Assembly (NCBI RefSeq): GCF_900220995.1
Contig: NZ_OBQF01000003.1
Coordinates: forward strand, 186,001 to 250,000
DNA length: 64,000 bases
Source of the DNA: Salinicoccus kekensis
Lineage (GTDB): Bacteria > Bacillota > Bacilli > Staphylococcales > Salinicoccaceae
Direction: 5' to 3'
The notes under the pieces were generated by a model, which was given only the letters and a program-made list of their open reading frames with translations, ran no database searches and had not been told where the DNA came from. Below, piece after piece: positions 32,234-42,176 of this stretch. Position 1 is the first letter of the stretch; each line of letters starts with the position of its first letter. The position numbers and the translations under genes were made by a program.

Positions 32234-33580
32234 GTGGAAAAATCTCAATGGGGTTCTAAAATCGGATTCATACTTGCTGCAGCCGGATCGGCGATCGGTC
32301 TCGGTGCTTTGTGGCGCTTTCCCTATATGACTGCAGAGCATGGCGGCGGGGCGTTTCTTCTTATATTTCTATTGTTCACGCTTGTTGTGGGACTGCCGCT
32401 GCTTTTATCAGAGTTCGTCATCGGACGGGCAGGAGGGAGGAACCCGATCGAGAGTTTCGAATATCTCGGCGGTAAAAGATGGTACCGGATTTTCGGCTGG
32501 AGCGGTAATATAGCGGTCATCCTCCTCCTGTCATTCTACAGTGTCATCGGCGGTTGGATCCTGCTTTATCTTGTGGTGGCATTCTTCAATACGGTCGGTC
32601 TGCTGCAGATTGCCGATTACGGGGAGATGTTCGGACGTGTCGTCACGGATCCTCTCTATGTCATTTTGGGGCAGGGCGTATTTATACTGCTTACTGTATT
32701 GATCGTCGCCCAGGGCGTCCAGAAAGGTCTGGAACGTGCATCGAAGATCATGATGCCTTTATTGTTCATCCTGTTTCTGATCATCATCATCCGTTCACTC
32801 ACGCTGCCGGGTGCGATGGAGGGTGTGGAATTTTTCCTGAGGCCGTCGTTTGAGAACATCAACTCCGAAGCGGTGCTGTATGCGCTCGGCCAGTCATTCT
32901 TTGCACTCAGCATCGGTGCGACGACGATGATCACCTATGCCTCATACCTTGATAAAACGCACAATCTGACGCAGTCGGCGCTTTACATCGTACTGATGAA
33001 CGTCGTGATTTCAGTGATGGCGGGCCTTGCGATATTCCCGGCAATCGCTTCATTTGAAATGGAGAACGTGTTCGGTCCGGGTCTGATATTCATCGTGCTG
33101 CCGCAGGTCTTCAGCGAGATTGCCCTTGGAAATGTATTCTACATACTGTTTCTGATCGCATTCCTGTTCGCAACGCTCACTTCGGCCATCTCGATGATTG
33201 AGATCAATGTAGCCAACGCAATCAAAGGCAACGAAAACAGGCGTAAAACGATGGCTTATGTATTCGGCCTCATCGTCTTCATCATCGGCATCCCTTCCGC
33301 GCTGTCCGAAGGTGTGCTGAACGAGGTGCAGTTCTTTGCAGGGACGATTTTCGATAATGTGGACTTCCTCGTCTCCAACATCATGCTTCCGTTCAACGCA
33401 CTGATTTCATCAGTGTTCGTCGGCTACATCCTGGAATACTCAACGATCAAAAACCAGATCGGTGTCGTTCAGGGCACTGCCATGTACCCCCTTTTCCGGG
33501 CATGGATATTCCTGTTGAAGTTCATCCTGCCGGTCATCATCATACTGGTGTTCGCAGCGAACCTCCTGAACTTCTTTTAA
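32234..33580 (+). CDS. Sodium-dependent transporter, SNF/NSS family
   Basis: 448 residues and 11-12 TM helices of the neurotransmitter:sodium symporter fold. The N-terminal WGSKIGFILAAAGSAIGLGALWRFPYMTAEHGGGAF is the signature of TM1, with the Na+-binding Gly/Ala/Asn region; GGRNPIESF and SFFALSIGATTMITYASYL (TM6) follow. Bacterial members take up amino acids such as Trp, Leu or Met; the substrate here is unknown. Monocistronic, ribosome-binding site AGGAGG. Confidence 0.9.
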   Translation: MEKSQWGSKIGFILAAAGSAIGLGALWRFPYMTAEHGGGAFLLIFLLFTLVVGLPLLLSEFVIGRAGGRNPIESFEYLGGKRWYRIFGWSGNIAVILLLSFYSVIGGWILLYLVVAFFNTVGLLQIADYGEMFGRVVTDPLYVILGQGVFILLTVLIVAQGVQKGLERASKIMMPLLFILFLIIIIRSLTLPGAMEGVEFFLRPSFENINSEAVLYALGQSFFALSIGATTMITYASYLDKTHNLTQSALYIVLMNVVISVMAGLAIFPAIASFEMENVFGPGLIFIVLPQVFSEIALGNVFYILFLIAFLFATLTSAISMIEINVANAIKGNENRRKTMAYVFGLIVFIIGIPSALSEGVLNEVQFFAGTIFDNVDFLVSNIMLPFNALISSVFVGYILEYSTIKNQIGVVQGTAMYPLFRAWIFLLKFILPVIIILVFAANLLNFF

Positions 33581-33588
33581 ACCTACAG

Positions 33589-33619
33589 GCGTCAACCATT
33601 CAAGGTTGACGCTTTTTTT
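33589..33619 (+). terminator. Rho-independent terminator
   Basis: A 9-bp perfect stem (33589-33597 with 33604-33612) followed by seven Ts. Confidence 0.9.
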
Positions 33620-33706
33620 ATTGTATTTAGTAAATTCACATTAAAAGTGGTAAAATGAAATTTGATATGAGGGGTTAAGCCAGAGGGATGAATGGGGGAG
33701 AAGTCC

Positions 33707-36700
33707 ATGATAAAGCTTTCTATCAGACGGCCGGTGCTGACGATGGTGACGATGCTGCTGGTCATCGTGCTGGGTGCAGTGTCACTTGTGAACATACCGC
33801 TGAAATTGATACCGGAAATCAATCCGCCGATCGGCGTCGTCGTTGCCACATATGACCAGGCCGGGCCTGAAGAGGTGAACGATCAGGTCACGATACCGAT
33901 TGAAGAGAGCTTATCTACGACCACAGGACTGGATACGATGGCTTCCACCGCCCAGGAAGGCTCAAGCCTGACCCTCCTTCAATTCGGCTGGGCGACGGAT
34001 ATCAATGATGTGGAAGGGGAAATCAGCCAGGCGCTGGATAATGTCCAGCTGCCCGACGGTGCCGGCGATCCGAGCTTCCTGAAATTCGACCCGTCACAGC
34101 TGCCGATCATCCAGATGTCCGTCAGCAGCGAACTGGAAGAGCTTGAATTCCAGGGTCTGGTGGAGGAGTTGAGCGAGGAACTGGAGCGGATCGAAGGCGT
34201 GGCGAGCGTCGATGCCGAAGGTCTGACCACGGAAACCATTGAAATACAGCTGGATTCCGATGAAATGGAAAATTATCAGCTGGAGATGAGCACGCTTCAG
34301 CAGATGCTCGCTTCGAGTGATATATCGCTGCCGGGTACGACGATCAGCGATGGCACAGAATCCATCACCACACGCATCCAGGCACAGATGCAGTCGATTG
34401 AAGATCTTGAGGCATTCCCGGTCACCATCGATCCGGAGGCCGGCGAAGAGGTGACTTTGGGTGAGATCAGCGAAATTGTCCGGGTGAGTGACAGCGGGGA
34501 GACGATCTCCAGGACGAACCAAAACCCGTCCGTCCTGATCAATGTGCTTGAAGAATCCAACGGGAATACATCACAGGTCTCGGGAGAATTTCTGGATGTG
34601 CTTGAAAGTACGCTTGATGAACCGAGGTTCGAAGGGATTGAGGGGGATGTACTGTTCGATCAGGGTGACTACATAAACCGCTCAATCCAGGACATCGCCA
34701 CTGCGCTGATTCTCGGTGCCGTTTTTGCGATGGTGGTTTTATTCTTATTCCTGAGGAATGTGAGGAGTCCGATCATCATCGGCATCGCGATACCGTATTC
34801 GGTCATCTTCACATTCGTGCTGATGTATTTTTCTGATTTCACGCTGAACCTCTTGACGATGGGCGGCCTTGCGCTCGGGGTGGGGATGCTCGTCGACAAC
34901 AGCATCGTCGTGATTGAAAACATCAACCGGCATCTTGGCCTCGGGAAAACGCCGAAAGAGGCGGCGTATGAAGGGGCGCGGGAAGTTGCGGCTGCGATCA
35001 CGGCTTCGACATTCACCACGATTGCGGTCTTCCTGCCCGTATTGTTCATCGAAGGGATCATCGGACAGATATTCACGCAGTTTTCACTGACGGTTGCATT
35101 CAGTCTGCTGGCCTCCCTGATTGTGGCCCTCACCGTTGTGCCGATGTTTGCGAGCAAATTCATGAAGACCGTGAACACTTCCATGGAGGAGAAAAGGCGC
35201 AGGAGCATATATAACCGTGTAATCCAGAGGATGCTCAAATTCGCCTTGAGATTCCGTCTGCTGACGTTCCTGATTGTAGGTGCCCTGGTCGCGCTCGGTG
35301 CTTTCGGTATTTACCGCACCGGCATGATTTTCCTGCCGGAAACGGATGAGAGCTTCTTCACAGCGAATATCGACATGACTTCTGGTACGAACCTGGAAAC
35401 GACCGAAGCGGCACTACTGGAGATGGAGGATTATCTGCTCGGCATCGAAGAGGTCGATGTCTTCCTTGCAATGGCCGGTGCATCTGATACGAGCGGCATC
35501 GGGGCCGGCGGGGAAGCCTCGCAGGGCTCGATCTATGTGACGACGGTGCCCCCGGATGAACGTGAACGTTCGACCAATGAAGTGGCGGATGAGGTCGGCG
35601 GAGAGCTGCAGAGCATCGCGGAAAGCCACGTCGAGGATGCCGAGGTCAGCATGATGACGACCACTTCCACCGGCACCGATTCCTCCGTATTGACATTTGA
35701 CCTGATGAACAGCAGCGAGCAGGACCTGGAGGAAGATGAAGAGAAGATCACAAGGGCGCTCGGTGAAATGGACTCCGTCACCCAAGTGTCGAACAACACG
35801 ACCGATACGATAGATGAACTTGCCATCACGCTGGATCATGATGCACTTTTTGAGAATGGCCTCGCTGCCTCCGAAGTGGCAAGTACGTTCAATAACATGA
35901 CGACCGGCATGGATGTCTTCCTGGTCCTCGACGAGAGCGCGGAGGAATATCTGATGGTGCGCATGACGCTGCCGGATGAAGATGTGGACTCGGAGGAGGC
36001 CCTCGGAGATATGGTGATCTCGAGGACGGAAGAAGGTGCTGTGACGCTGGATGAAGTGGCGACGGTCGACAGGCAGCCGGCCCCGTCCGCCGTCGAGCGG
36101 ATCAACGGCCAGCATGCCTACCAGTATGAACTGGAACTTGAACCGGGTGCTAACTTATCGGAAGCGGTGACCGAGATGCAGGATATCGTGAACGGACTGG
36201 ACTTGTCCGCCGGCAGCAATCTGTCATTCACGGGGGACCAGGAGCTGATCGAAGACTCCATCATGGATATGATCATGGCCATGATACTTGCGGTCATACT
36301 CGTATTCCTCGTCATGGCGGCCCAATTCGAATCATTCAAGTATCCGTTCGTCATCATGTTCACGATCCCGCTTTCCGCCGTCGGTGTCATGCTCGGGTTG
36401 TGGCTGACCGATACACCGTTGAGTGTACCGGTGTTCATCGGGATGCTCGTACTGATCGGCATCGTGGTGAACAACGGCATCGTCCTCGTGGACTTCATCA
36501 ACCAGCTGAGGGCACGCGGCATGAATGCCTATGAAGCGATCATCGAAGCGGTCGATGTCCGTACACGGCCGATATTCATGACGGCTTTCACGACGATACT
36601 CGGGCTTGTGCCGATCGCCATCGGACTCGGTGAAGGTTCCGAAATCAACCAGCCGATGGGCATCAGTGTCATCGGCGGGCTGCTTGCGAGCACGCTCCTG

Positions 36701-36793
36701 ACACTGGTCATCGTCCCTGTCGTCTACTCGCTGTTCACAAAAGAGACTTTGACGATGAACCGTAAAAAGAACCGGGATAAGTTCAACAGGTGA
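33707..36793 (+). CDS. RND-family efflux transporter (SwrC/AcrB-like)
   Basis: 1,028 residues in the classic RND plan: TM1 (about 10-30), a large extracellular loop, six TMs, a second large loop and five TMs. MGGLALGVGMLVDNSIVVIENINRHL in the first TM block carries the proton-relay Asp; the second half has MLVLIGIVVNNGIVLVDFINQ. It resembles B. subtilis SwrC (surfactin resistance) and the S. aureus acriflavin-resistance homologue. ATG 33707 (MIKLSIRRPV) is preferred: GGGGGAG ends 6 bases before it and the family starts there; ATG 33692 is inside that site. No membrane-fusion partner is adjacent. Confidence 0.9.
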   Translation: MIKLSIRRPVLTMVTMLLVIVLGAVSLVNIPLKLIPEINPPIGVVVATYDQAGPEEVNDQVTIPIEESLSTTTGLDTMASTAQEGSSLTLLQFGWATDINDVEGEISQALDNVQLPDGAGDPSFLKFDPSQLPIIQMSVSSELEELEFQGLVEELSEELERIEGVASVDAEGLTTETIEIQLDSDEMENYQLEMSTLQQMLASSDISLPGTTISDGTESITTRIQAQMQSIEDLEAFPVTIDPEAGEEVTLGEISEIVRVSDSGETISRTNQNPSVLINVLEESNGNTSQVSGEFLDVLESTLDEPRFEGIEGDVLFDQGDYINRSIQDIATALILGAVFAMVVLFLFLRNVRSPIIIGIAIPYSVIFTFVLMYFSDFTLNLLTMGGLALGVGMLVDNSIVVIENINRHLGLGKTPKEAAYEGAREVAAAITASTFTTIAVFLPVLFIEGIIGQIFTQFSLTVAFSLLASLIVALTVVPMFASKFMKTVNTSMEEKRRRSIYNRVIQRMLKFALRFRLLTFLIVGALVALGAFGIYRTGMIFLPETDESFFTANIDMTSGTNLETTEAALLEMEDYLLGIEEVDVFLAMAGASDTSGIGAGGEASQGSIYVTTVPPDERERSTNEVADEVGGELQSIAESHVEDAEVSMMTTTSTGTDSSVLTFDLMNSSEQDLEEDEEKITRALGEMDSVTQVSNNTTDTIDELAITLDHDALFENGLAASEVASTFNNMTTGMDVFLVLDESAEEYLMVRMTLPDEDVDSEEALGDMVISRTEEGAVTLDEVATVDRQPAPSAVERINGQHAYQYELELEPGANLSEAVTEMQDIVNGLDLSAGSNLSFTGDQELIEDSIMDMIMAMILAVILVFLVMAAQFESFKYPFVIMFTIPLSAVGVMLGLWLTDTPLSVPVFIGMLVLIGIVVNNGIVLVDFINQLRARGMNAYEAIIEAVDVRTRPIFMTAFTTILGLVPIAIGLGEGSEINQPMGISVIGGLLASTLLTLVIVPVVYSLFTKETLTMNRKKNRDKFNR

Positions 36794-36806
36794 TATCACA
36801 AATAAA

Positions 36807-36854
36807 AGACGCATTTGATCCACGGGACCGTCCGGTGGATCCGGTGCGTTTTTT
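36807..36854 (+). terminator. Rho-independent terminator
   Basis: A bipartite stem (809-813/845-849 and 817-823/835-841 of the 36 kb block) ending in six Ts. Confidence 0.78.
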
Positions 36855-36905
36855 GATGTTGAAAATGATATACCTGCAGGTTGTTTTTCTATATAATTAG
36901 ACCGA

Positions 36906-36922
36906 TGTCAGATAATCTGACA
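36906..36922. promoter_or_regulatory. GlnR box (operator of glnRA)
   Basis: TGTCAGATAATCTGACA fits the GlnR/TnrA consensus TGTNA-N7-TNACA exactly. It lies just after a TATAAT (36892-36897), about where transcription would start, and 60 bp before glnR. GlnR bound by feedback-inhibited glutamine synthetase should repress its own operon in nitrogen excess. Confidence 0.9.
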
Positions 36923-36981
36923 TCGATTTTGTGGATGGAAAAAAATGTGTTATTATTTTCCCCATAGTTGGAGTGGTGATC

Positions 36982-37311
36982 ATGAACAATGATGAAAGTC
37001 GAAGAAATGCTCCCGTATTCCCAATGTCATCAGCGATGAAATTGACTGGATTGACCGCGCGTCAAATCCGCCATTATGAAGCGGCCGGACTGATTACGCC
37101 CGCAAGGAGTGAGGGCAATCACCGCCTCTTCTCGATGAATGATTTTGAAAGGCTGCTCACCATCAGGATGCTGATGGAGAAGGGGTTCACGATGAAACGG
37201 ATCGGGGAGATACTCGGCAGAGATGAAAGCCACCCGGCTGGTGAAATACTGAATTACAAAGAACTGAACAGGACGCTGCCAAACCGCGGGGATTTATCAA
37301 GATTTTTCTAG
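36982..37311 (+). CDS. glnR: Glutamine synthetase repressor GlnR
   Basis: 109-residue MerR-family repressor. The winged helix is [38 protein letters not shown]; dimer helices follow and the tail ends RGDLSRFF, the conserved C-terminus that in B. subtilis restrains dimerisation and contacts glutamine synthetase. It is some 25 residues shorter than B. subtilis GlnR because the linker before the tail is short. ATG 36982 follows TTGGAGTGG. It is 22 bp upstream of glnA and has a GlnR box in front. Confidence 0.93.
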   Translation: MNNDESRRNAPVFPMSSAMKLTGLTARQIRHYEAAGLITPARSEGNHRLFSMNDFERLLTIRMLMEKGFTMKRIGEILGRDESHPAGEILNYKELNRTLPNRGDLSRFF

Positions 37312-37333
37312 AAATAAGAGGGAGAGTGAATGG

Positions 37334-38671
37334 ATGAAGAACAATTACACGAGGGATGACATCAAGCGCATCGCCGAAAATGAAAATGTCAGGTACATCA
37401 GATTGCAGTTTACGGATATACTCGGTACGATCAAGAATGTTGAAGTGCCCATAAGACAGCTGGATAAGGCACTCGACGGTGAAATGATGTTCGACGGCTC
37501 TTCCATCGAAGGTTTTGTGCGCATCGAGGAATCCGATATGTATTTGAAGCCGGATCTCGAAACATGGTCCATCTTCCCGTGGACGGCAGGGAAAGGGAAA
37601 GTCGCAAGATTGATATGCGATATTTATACAGTGGACGGCGAGCCGTTCGAAGGGGACCCGCGCTCAAATTTGAAGCGTGTGCTGAAGGAAATGGAAGAGA
37701 TGGGATATTCGGCATTCAACCTCGGTCCGGAGCCGGAATTCTTTTTATTTAAACTGGATGAAAATGGTCACCCGACAAGGGAACTGAACGACCAGGGTGG
37801 TTATTTTGATCTAGCACCGACGGATCTCGGTGAGAATTGCAGGCGTGACATCGTGCTTGAGCTCGAGGACATGGGATTTGAAATCGAGGCTTCCCACCAT
37901 GAAGTGGCCCAGGGACAGCATGAAATCGACTTCAAATATGAGGATGCAATCAGTGCATGTGATAACATACAAACATTTAAACTGATCGTCAAAACGGTCG
38001 CGAGGAAGCATAATCTGCATGCGACATTCATGCCGAAGCCCCTTTTCGGCATCAACGGCAGCGGCATGCACTTTAATGTATCACTCTTCAGGGGCGAAGA
38101 GAATGCGTTCTATGATGAGAATGACAGTTTCGGCCTGAGCCAGGAGATGCGCCATTTCATGGGCGGCATACTGAAGCATGCGAGAGGATTCACGGCGGTC
38201 TGCAACCCGATCGTCAATTCCTATAAACGTCTGGTGCCGGGTTACGAGGCGCCGAGCTACATCGCATGGAGCGGCAAGAACCGCTCACCGCTCCTCAGGA
38301 TCCCTTCATCAAGGAAGCTGTCCACAAGGGCGGAAATCCGTTCAGTGGATCCTGCGGCAAATCCTTATCTGGCACTTGCCGTCATTTTGAAGTCGGGCCT
38401 TGACGGCATCAAGAATGAGATCGGTCTGCCGGAGCCGATCAATGTGAACCTTTATGAAATGACAAGGGAAGAGCGTGAGGCACTCGGTGTCGAAGACCTG
38501 CCTTCCACTCTGTATACGGCACTGAAAGCGCTGAAGGAAGATGCGGTGGTGCAGGATGCACTCGGTCCGCACATCATGAGGCAGTTCTACAGCAATAAAA
38601 CCGTGGAATGGGACATGTACCGTGCCCAGATTTCAGAATGGGAAGTCGACCAGTATTTGAACCAGTATTGA
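37334..38671 (+). CDS. glnA: Glutamine synthetase, type I-alpha
   Basis: 445-residue dodecameric ligase making glutamine from glutamate, ammonia and ATP. Motifs: [66 protein letters not shown], and [15 protein letters not shown]. The length and lack of the adenylylation-loop Tyr block match the Gram-positive I-alpha class, regulated by feedback and by binding GlnR. Second gene of glnRA. Confidence 0.95.
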   Translation: MKNNYTRDDIKRIAENENVRYIRLQFTDILGTIKNVEVPIRQLDKALDGEMMFDGSSIEGFVRIEESDMYLKPDLETWSIFPWTAGKGKVARLICDIYTVDGEPFEGDPRSNLKRVLKEMEEMGYSAFNLGPEPEFFLFKLDENGHPTRELNDQGGYFDLAPTDLGENCRRDIVLELEDMGFEIEASHHEVAQGQHEIDFKYEDAISACDNIQTFKLIVKTVARKHNLHATFMPKPLFGINGSGMHFNVSLFRGEENAFYDENDSFGLSQEMRHFMGGILKHARGFTAVCNPIVNSYKRLVPGYEAPSYIAWSGKNRSPLLRIPSSRKLSTRAEIRSVDPAANPYLALAVILKSGLDGIKNEIGLPEPINVNLYEMTREEREALGVEDLPSTLYTALKALKEDAVVQDALGPHIMRQFYSNKTVEWDMYRAQISEWEVDQYLNQY

Positions 38672-38676
38672 TGAAT

Positions 38677-38700
38677 AAAAGCCTGAGGAATCAGGCTTTT
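38677..38700. terminator. Bidirectional terminator
   Basis: A 10-bp stem (38677-38686 with 38691-38700) with A/T flanks between glnA and the convergent DUF4129 gene. Confidence 0.85.
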
Positions 38701-39878
38701 TTATTTAGGATATTTTTAAACTCACGGATATATGTCTTCAGATCTTCAAGCTCCTCATGGGTCAGTGCCTGGTCCTTATAACGCATGGCCTGGTAATGTC
38801 CGAGCTTTGATATGGAAGTGTGCTCGTGAAGGCGGAGCCGCTTGAACCACTGCTCGATCGTTTCATCGGTGTATCTGCCGTATCCTTTTGAAGCGGCCCA
38901 TTTCTCAAAATCAAAATACATCCTGCGGGCTTTGCCGGGCGGCGCTTTTTTGGACGCCGGCGCATTCACGGGCGTATGGTTTACCGTGTGCGGCGTCTCT
39001 TGTACATGCACTTCCCGTGTGCGGGATTCCCGCTTCCTGAAATACGAATAAACGGCGAAAATGACGGCAGCCGCCACCAGCGTGAGAAGGATCGCCCCAA
39101 AGGGGATGCCGAGCACCTGGCCCGTCTCTGATGCCACTTCATCCGGTGTCTGATAGCCGTCGAGCTCCGCTTCATCCTCCTGGAAGGCATCTTCCGGGTA
39201 ATCCAGCTCCACGCCTTCCAGAAAGTCGAAAAAGGGCCTCAGCATGAACACCATTGCATTCAGGAGGAAGATGACCGCATAGCTCAAAATAAACACAGCA
39301 AGCCGGTACATCTGCATCAGCACAATGCCCAGGGTGATGAAGGCCAGGATGAGGAACGAAGTCAGCCTGATATAAGGCCGCTTACCGTACCCGCTGTCCA
39401 GTGCCAATGTAAGGATCCTCCCTGTGATGTATCCTGCGAGTGAGGCGATGAATATGATGTTGAAAGTAGCGATGTGCGCATCGGTTTCAGGCGTGGAGAT
39501 CATCGTGATGATGATGAGCCAGACCAGACCGGCGATCACCGTACCGGGAGCAATGGTTTCATCCAGGCTGTAGTGCAGCTGTTCAAGGCGCCACACCGGA
39601 ATGGTGCTGATGAGCAGTGCGGATAAGAAATAATCACCGCTGAAGAGCGCGGCAGCGAGGGTCACGGGCACCAGTAAATAAATATATTTCACCGGCAGTC
39701 TTGCTGCAATCAGATGGCCTGCGAGATACTGCGCCAGCACAACAGCAAGGAAGAACAGCACATGATCCCGGTCGCCCGCCACATTATGGATGTTTAAAAA
39801 GAGATATACCGACAATAACAATGCCATTTCGACAAGGAAGGCATGCAGGAATGAAGCATGGTATTTTATCCTGCTCAC
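38691..39878 (-). CDS. DUF4129-domain membrane protein
   Basis: 395 residues: six or more TM helices in the N-terminal 230 residues, an acidic loop, another TM (about 258-278) and a cytoplasmic C-terminal DUF4129 domain (about 320-395, FEKWAASKGYGRYTDETIEQWFKRL). In many Gram-positives a transglutaminase-DUF4129 fusion follows moxR and a DUF58 gene; here no transglutaminase core is seen. Last gene of that operon, overlapping the DUF58 gene by 4 bp. Probable role in an uncharacterised membrane-protein maturation system. Confidence 0.75.
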   Translation of the reverse strand: MSRIKYHASFLHAFLVEMALLLSVYLFLNIHNVAGDRDHVLFFLAVVLAQYLAGHLIAARLPVKYIYLLVPVTLAAALFSGDYFLSALLISTIPVWRLEQLHYSLDETIAPGTVIAGLVWLIIITMISTPETDAHIATFNIIFIASLAGYITGRILTLALDSGYGKRPYIRLTSFLILAFITLGIVLMQMYRLAVFILSYAVIFLLNAMVFMLRPFFDFLEGVELDYPEDAFQEDEAELDGYQTPDEVASETGQVLGIPFGAILLTLVAAAVIFAVYSYFRKRESRTREVHVQETPHTVNHTPVNAPASKKAPPGKARRMYFDFEKWAASKGYGRYTDETIEQWFKRLRLHEHTSISKLGHYQAMRYKDQALTHEELEDLKTYIREFKNILNKKA

Positions 39879-41083
39879 GTCACCGCCTCCTTCCTGCCAT
39901 ACTTGAATGGTTCGAGGCCATGTTCATCCAGCTGGTAGACAGCTGTCCCTTGTTCTATGTAATATTTGAGTTCCGCCATGATGAGAGGATCCGCTTCACC
40001 TGTGAAAATAAGGTGGGTGGGCATTTTGTCAGACTGCTTCACGAATTTCAGGAAACGGTCGAAACTGATCGTGTAAGTGACGGTCTTTATCCTCGCGAGC
40101 GCCTCCAGGGCATGACGGTAATGGAGTTTTCCGGAACTTTCATCCAGCGTGAAAAACTGGTGCCGGTCGAAAGTGCGCATATTGGCCATGATCCTGTACG
40201 GTATGCCATCTTCGGCCATCGTCCCGAAGATGAAGGCCAGCTTTTCGAAAGTGACCTCTATATCGGCAGGCGGGGCAAATGACTTATCAGAGCGCAGGTT
40301 GATGAGGAAAAGCCATGACATATGCGTCGTCTTTTCATATTCCCGCGTCATCAGTTCACCGCTGCGGGCGCTCAATTTCCAGTGTACATCCCTGAGAGAG
40401 TCGGTCGTCTCATACGGGCGGCTGCCGGTGGTGAGGAGGGGATCGTGGAAAAATGTGTTCTTATCCCTGTATGCGCCTTGTTCAATCTTTGCCTTCAAAG
40501 ACCGGTTATGCAGTGCGTAGCGGTCCGGATAAATCAGTATTTCATGATTTGCGGAGCCGGCCTGCTCAAGCTTGATATGACCGAAACCGAATATGCGCGG
40601 TACGGCGATTTTGGTTTCGATGATTTTGCTGGTGCCCCTGTGAACGGCTTTGAAGGGAATTTCGATGGTCGTCGATTTCCCGGGAAATACTGAAAAAATG
40701 CGGGAAGTCTCGGTGACGTTCCTGATTTTCAATGACTCATCGTTATAAAAGGCAATATCATCCCCTGCGGTGATGGTGATCTCTGCAGACAACACCGGCA
40801 GGCGGCCGCGCTGGGTGACTTGCAGATACAGGACGTCTTCCTGCCCCTTATACTTTCTGAGTTCTCCCGGCATCACATCAACGGTGAGGTGTTTTGCGAC
40901 ATTTTTTTCATGAAATAAATTCAACAGGGCCATTGCGGCGGTGATTCCGATGATGAGCTGCAGCCATGCATTCAGCTGCGCGGTATACAGCAGATCGAAT
41001 ATGACCATGACGGCGATGATGGAGAAAAGGGCCGATGCCATCTTTGATTCGGTATGCTGCCTCTTATACTTCATCTCTTTCAA
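39875..41083 (-). CDS. DUF58 family membrane protein
   Basis: 402 residues with two close TM helices near the N-terminus (about 17-52), an all-beta middle, and a DUF58 domain with the signature DSLRDVHWKLSARSGELMTREYE. DUF58 proteins have a von Willebrand A-like fold and act with MoxR ATPases. The gene overlaps moxR by 20 bp and the DUF4129 gene by 4 bp, a tightly coupled operon. The cellular target is unknown. Confidence 0.82.
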   Translation of the reverse strand: MKEMKYKRQHTESKMASALFSIIAVMVIFDLLYTAQLNAWLQLIIGITAAMALLNLFHEKNVAKHLTVDVMPGELRKYKGQEDVLYLQVTQRGRLPVLSAEITITAGDDIAFYNDESLKIRNVTETSRIFSVFPGKSTTIEIPFKAVHRGTSKIIETKIAVPRIFGFGHIKLEQAGSANHEILIYPDRYALHNRSLKAKIEQGAYRDKNTFFHDPLLTTGSRPYETTDSLRDVHWKLSARSGELMTREYEKTTHMSWLFLINLRSDKSFAPPADIEVTFEKLAFIFGTMAEDGIPYRIMANMRTFDRHQFFTLDESSGKLHYRHALEALARIKTVTYTISFDRFLKFVKQSDKMPTHLIFTGEADPLIMAELKYYIEQGTAVYQLDEHGLEPFKYGRKEAVT

Positions 41084-42023
41084 CTCCGTATTCGACCGGC
41101 ACTTCCGTACTCTTGAGGATGCGGTCCATGACTTCTTTTTCCGAAGTGAGCGTCATCCCTTCGATGTTCAAGACGATGCGGTGTGTCAGCACGTAGGGTG
41201 CAATGTATTTCACATCATCCGGCGTGACGTAGTCCCGGCCATTGATCAGTGCAGCACCGACCGCCGCCTGCATCAGCGCAATCGTCCCGCGCGGTGAGAC
41301 ACCGAGCGCGATATGTTCATGGGCCCTTGTCCGGTGGACGAGGTTGATGATGTAATCCTTTACTGTCCGGTTGATATGTATTTTCCCGGCTTCAGCCTGC
41401 ATTTCCCTGATGATATCAAGCGACAGAACCTGATTGATGGCATCACGGGGACCGTCCCCCCTGTGCAGATCAAGCATTGTCATTTCATTTTCGAAAGAAG
41501 GGTAGCCCAGATCGATTTTCAGGAAGAAGCGGTCCATCTGCGCTTCAGGCAGGTCGAACGTGCCCTGCTTCGATTCAATCGGATTCTGGGTGGCGAGCAC
41601 GATGAAAGGCGAATCGACCGGATGGGTGACGCCGTCGATCGTCACCTGCCCCTCCTCCATCACTTCAAGGAGGGCCGACTGTGTCCTCGGGGTGGCGCGG
41701 TTTATTTCATCGGCAAGGAGGATGTTCGTCATGACCGGTCCGCGGTTCAATTCGAACGCCTGCGTCTTCGGATTATAGATGTTCATCCCCGTTATATCCG
41801 TCGGCAGGACATCCGGCGTGAACTGCACCCTCGAGAAGTCGCCGCCGAGCACTTTGGAGATCGACTTTGCGAGCACGGTCTTCCCGGTGCCGGGCACACT
41901 CTCGAATAAAATATGCCCCTTCTGGATGATGCTGATGAAGATAAGGTCGATCACCTCCTCCTGTCCGACGAGCACTTTGCCTATTTCCTTCTTCAAATCA
42001 TTCAGATAACCAGCCACTGACAT
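41064..42023 (-). CDS. MoxR-family AAA+ ATPase
   Basis: 319-residue AAA+ chaperone-like ATPase. Walker A is in ESVPGTGKTVLAKSI, Walker B in NILLADEINRATPRTQSALLEVMEE, sensor 1 in FIVLATQNPIE, and the arginine-finger region in LPEAQMDRFFLKIDLGYPS; a C-terminal lid domain follows. MoxR proteins assist maturation of metal- or VWA-domain partners, here presumably the DUF58 protein. First gene of moxR-DUF58-DUF4129. Confidence 0.9.
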   Translation of the reverse strand: MSVAGYLNDLKKEIGKVLVGQEEVIDLIFISIIQKGHILFESVPGTGKTVLAKSISKVLGGDFSRVQFTPDVLPTDITGMNIYNPKTQAFELNRGPVMTNILLADEINRATPRTQSALLEVMEEGQVTIDGVTHPVDSPFIVLATQNPIESKQGTFDLPEAQMDRFFLKIDLGYPSFENEMTMLDLHRGDGPRDAINQVLSLDIIREMQAEAGKIHINRTVKDYIINLVHRTRAHEHIALGVSPRGTIALMQAAVGAALINGRDYVTPDDVKYIAPYVLTHRIVLNIEGMTLTSEKEVMDRILKSTEVPVEYGVERDEV

Positions 42024-42176
42024 GTGAATTCCCCTTTATTTGTAAATTTAGTTGATATTATACCAAACATGGAACTATAAAGAATGAATAAATGGAATAG
42101 TATTCGACTTTTTGTCGCTTCTATGAGAAAATTTAGTTAATCATGACGAAAAAACCCGCTTTGAAGGAGGCGCATT

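Noticed and set aside
35414-36115. 233-codon frame antisense to the RND gene
   Set aside because: His/Arg-rich shadow translation of the acidic RND loop; no start signals.
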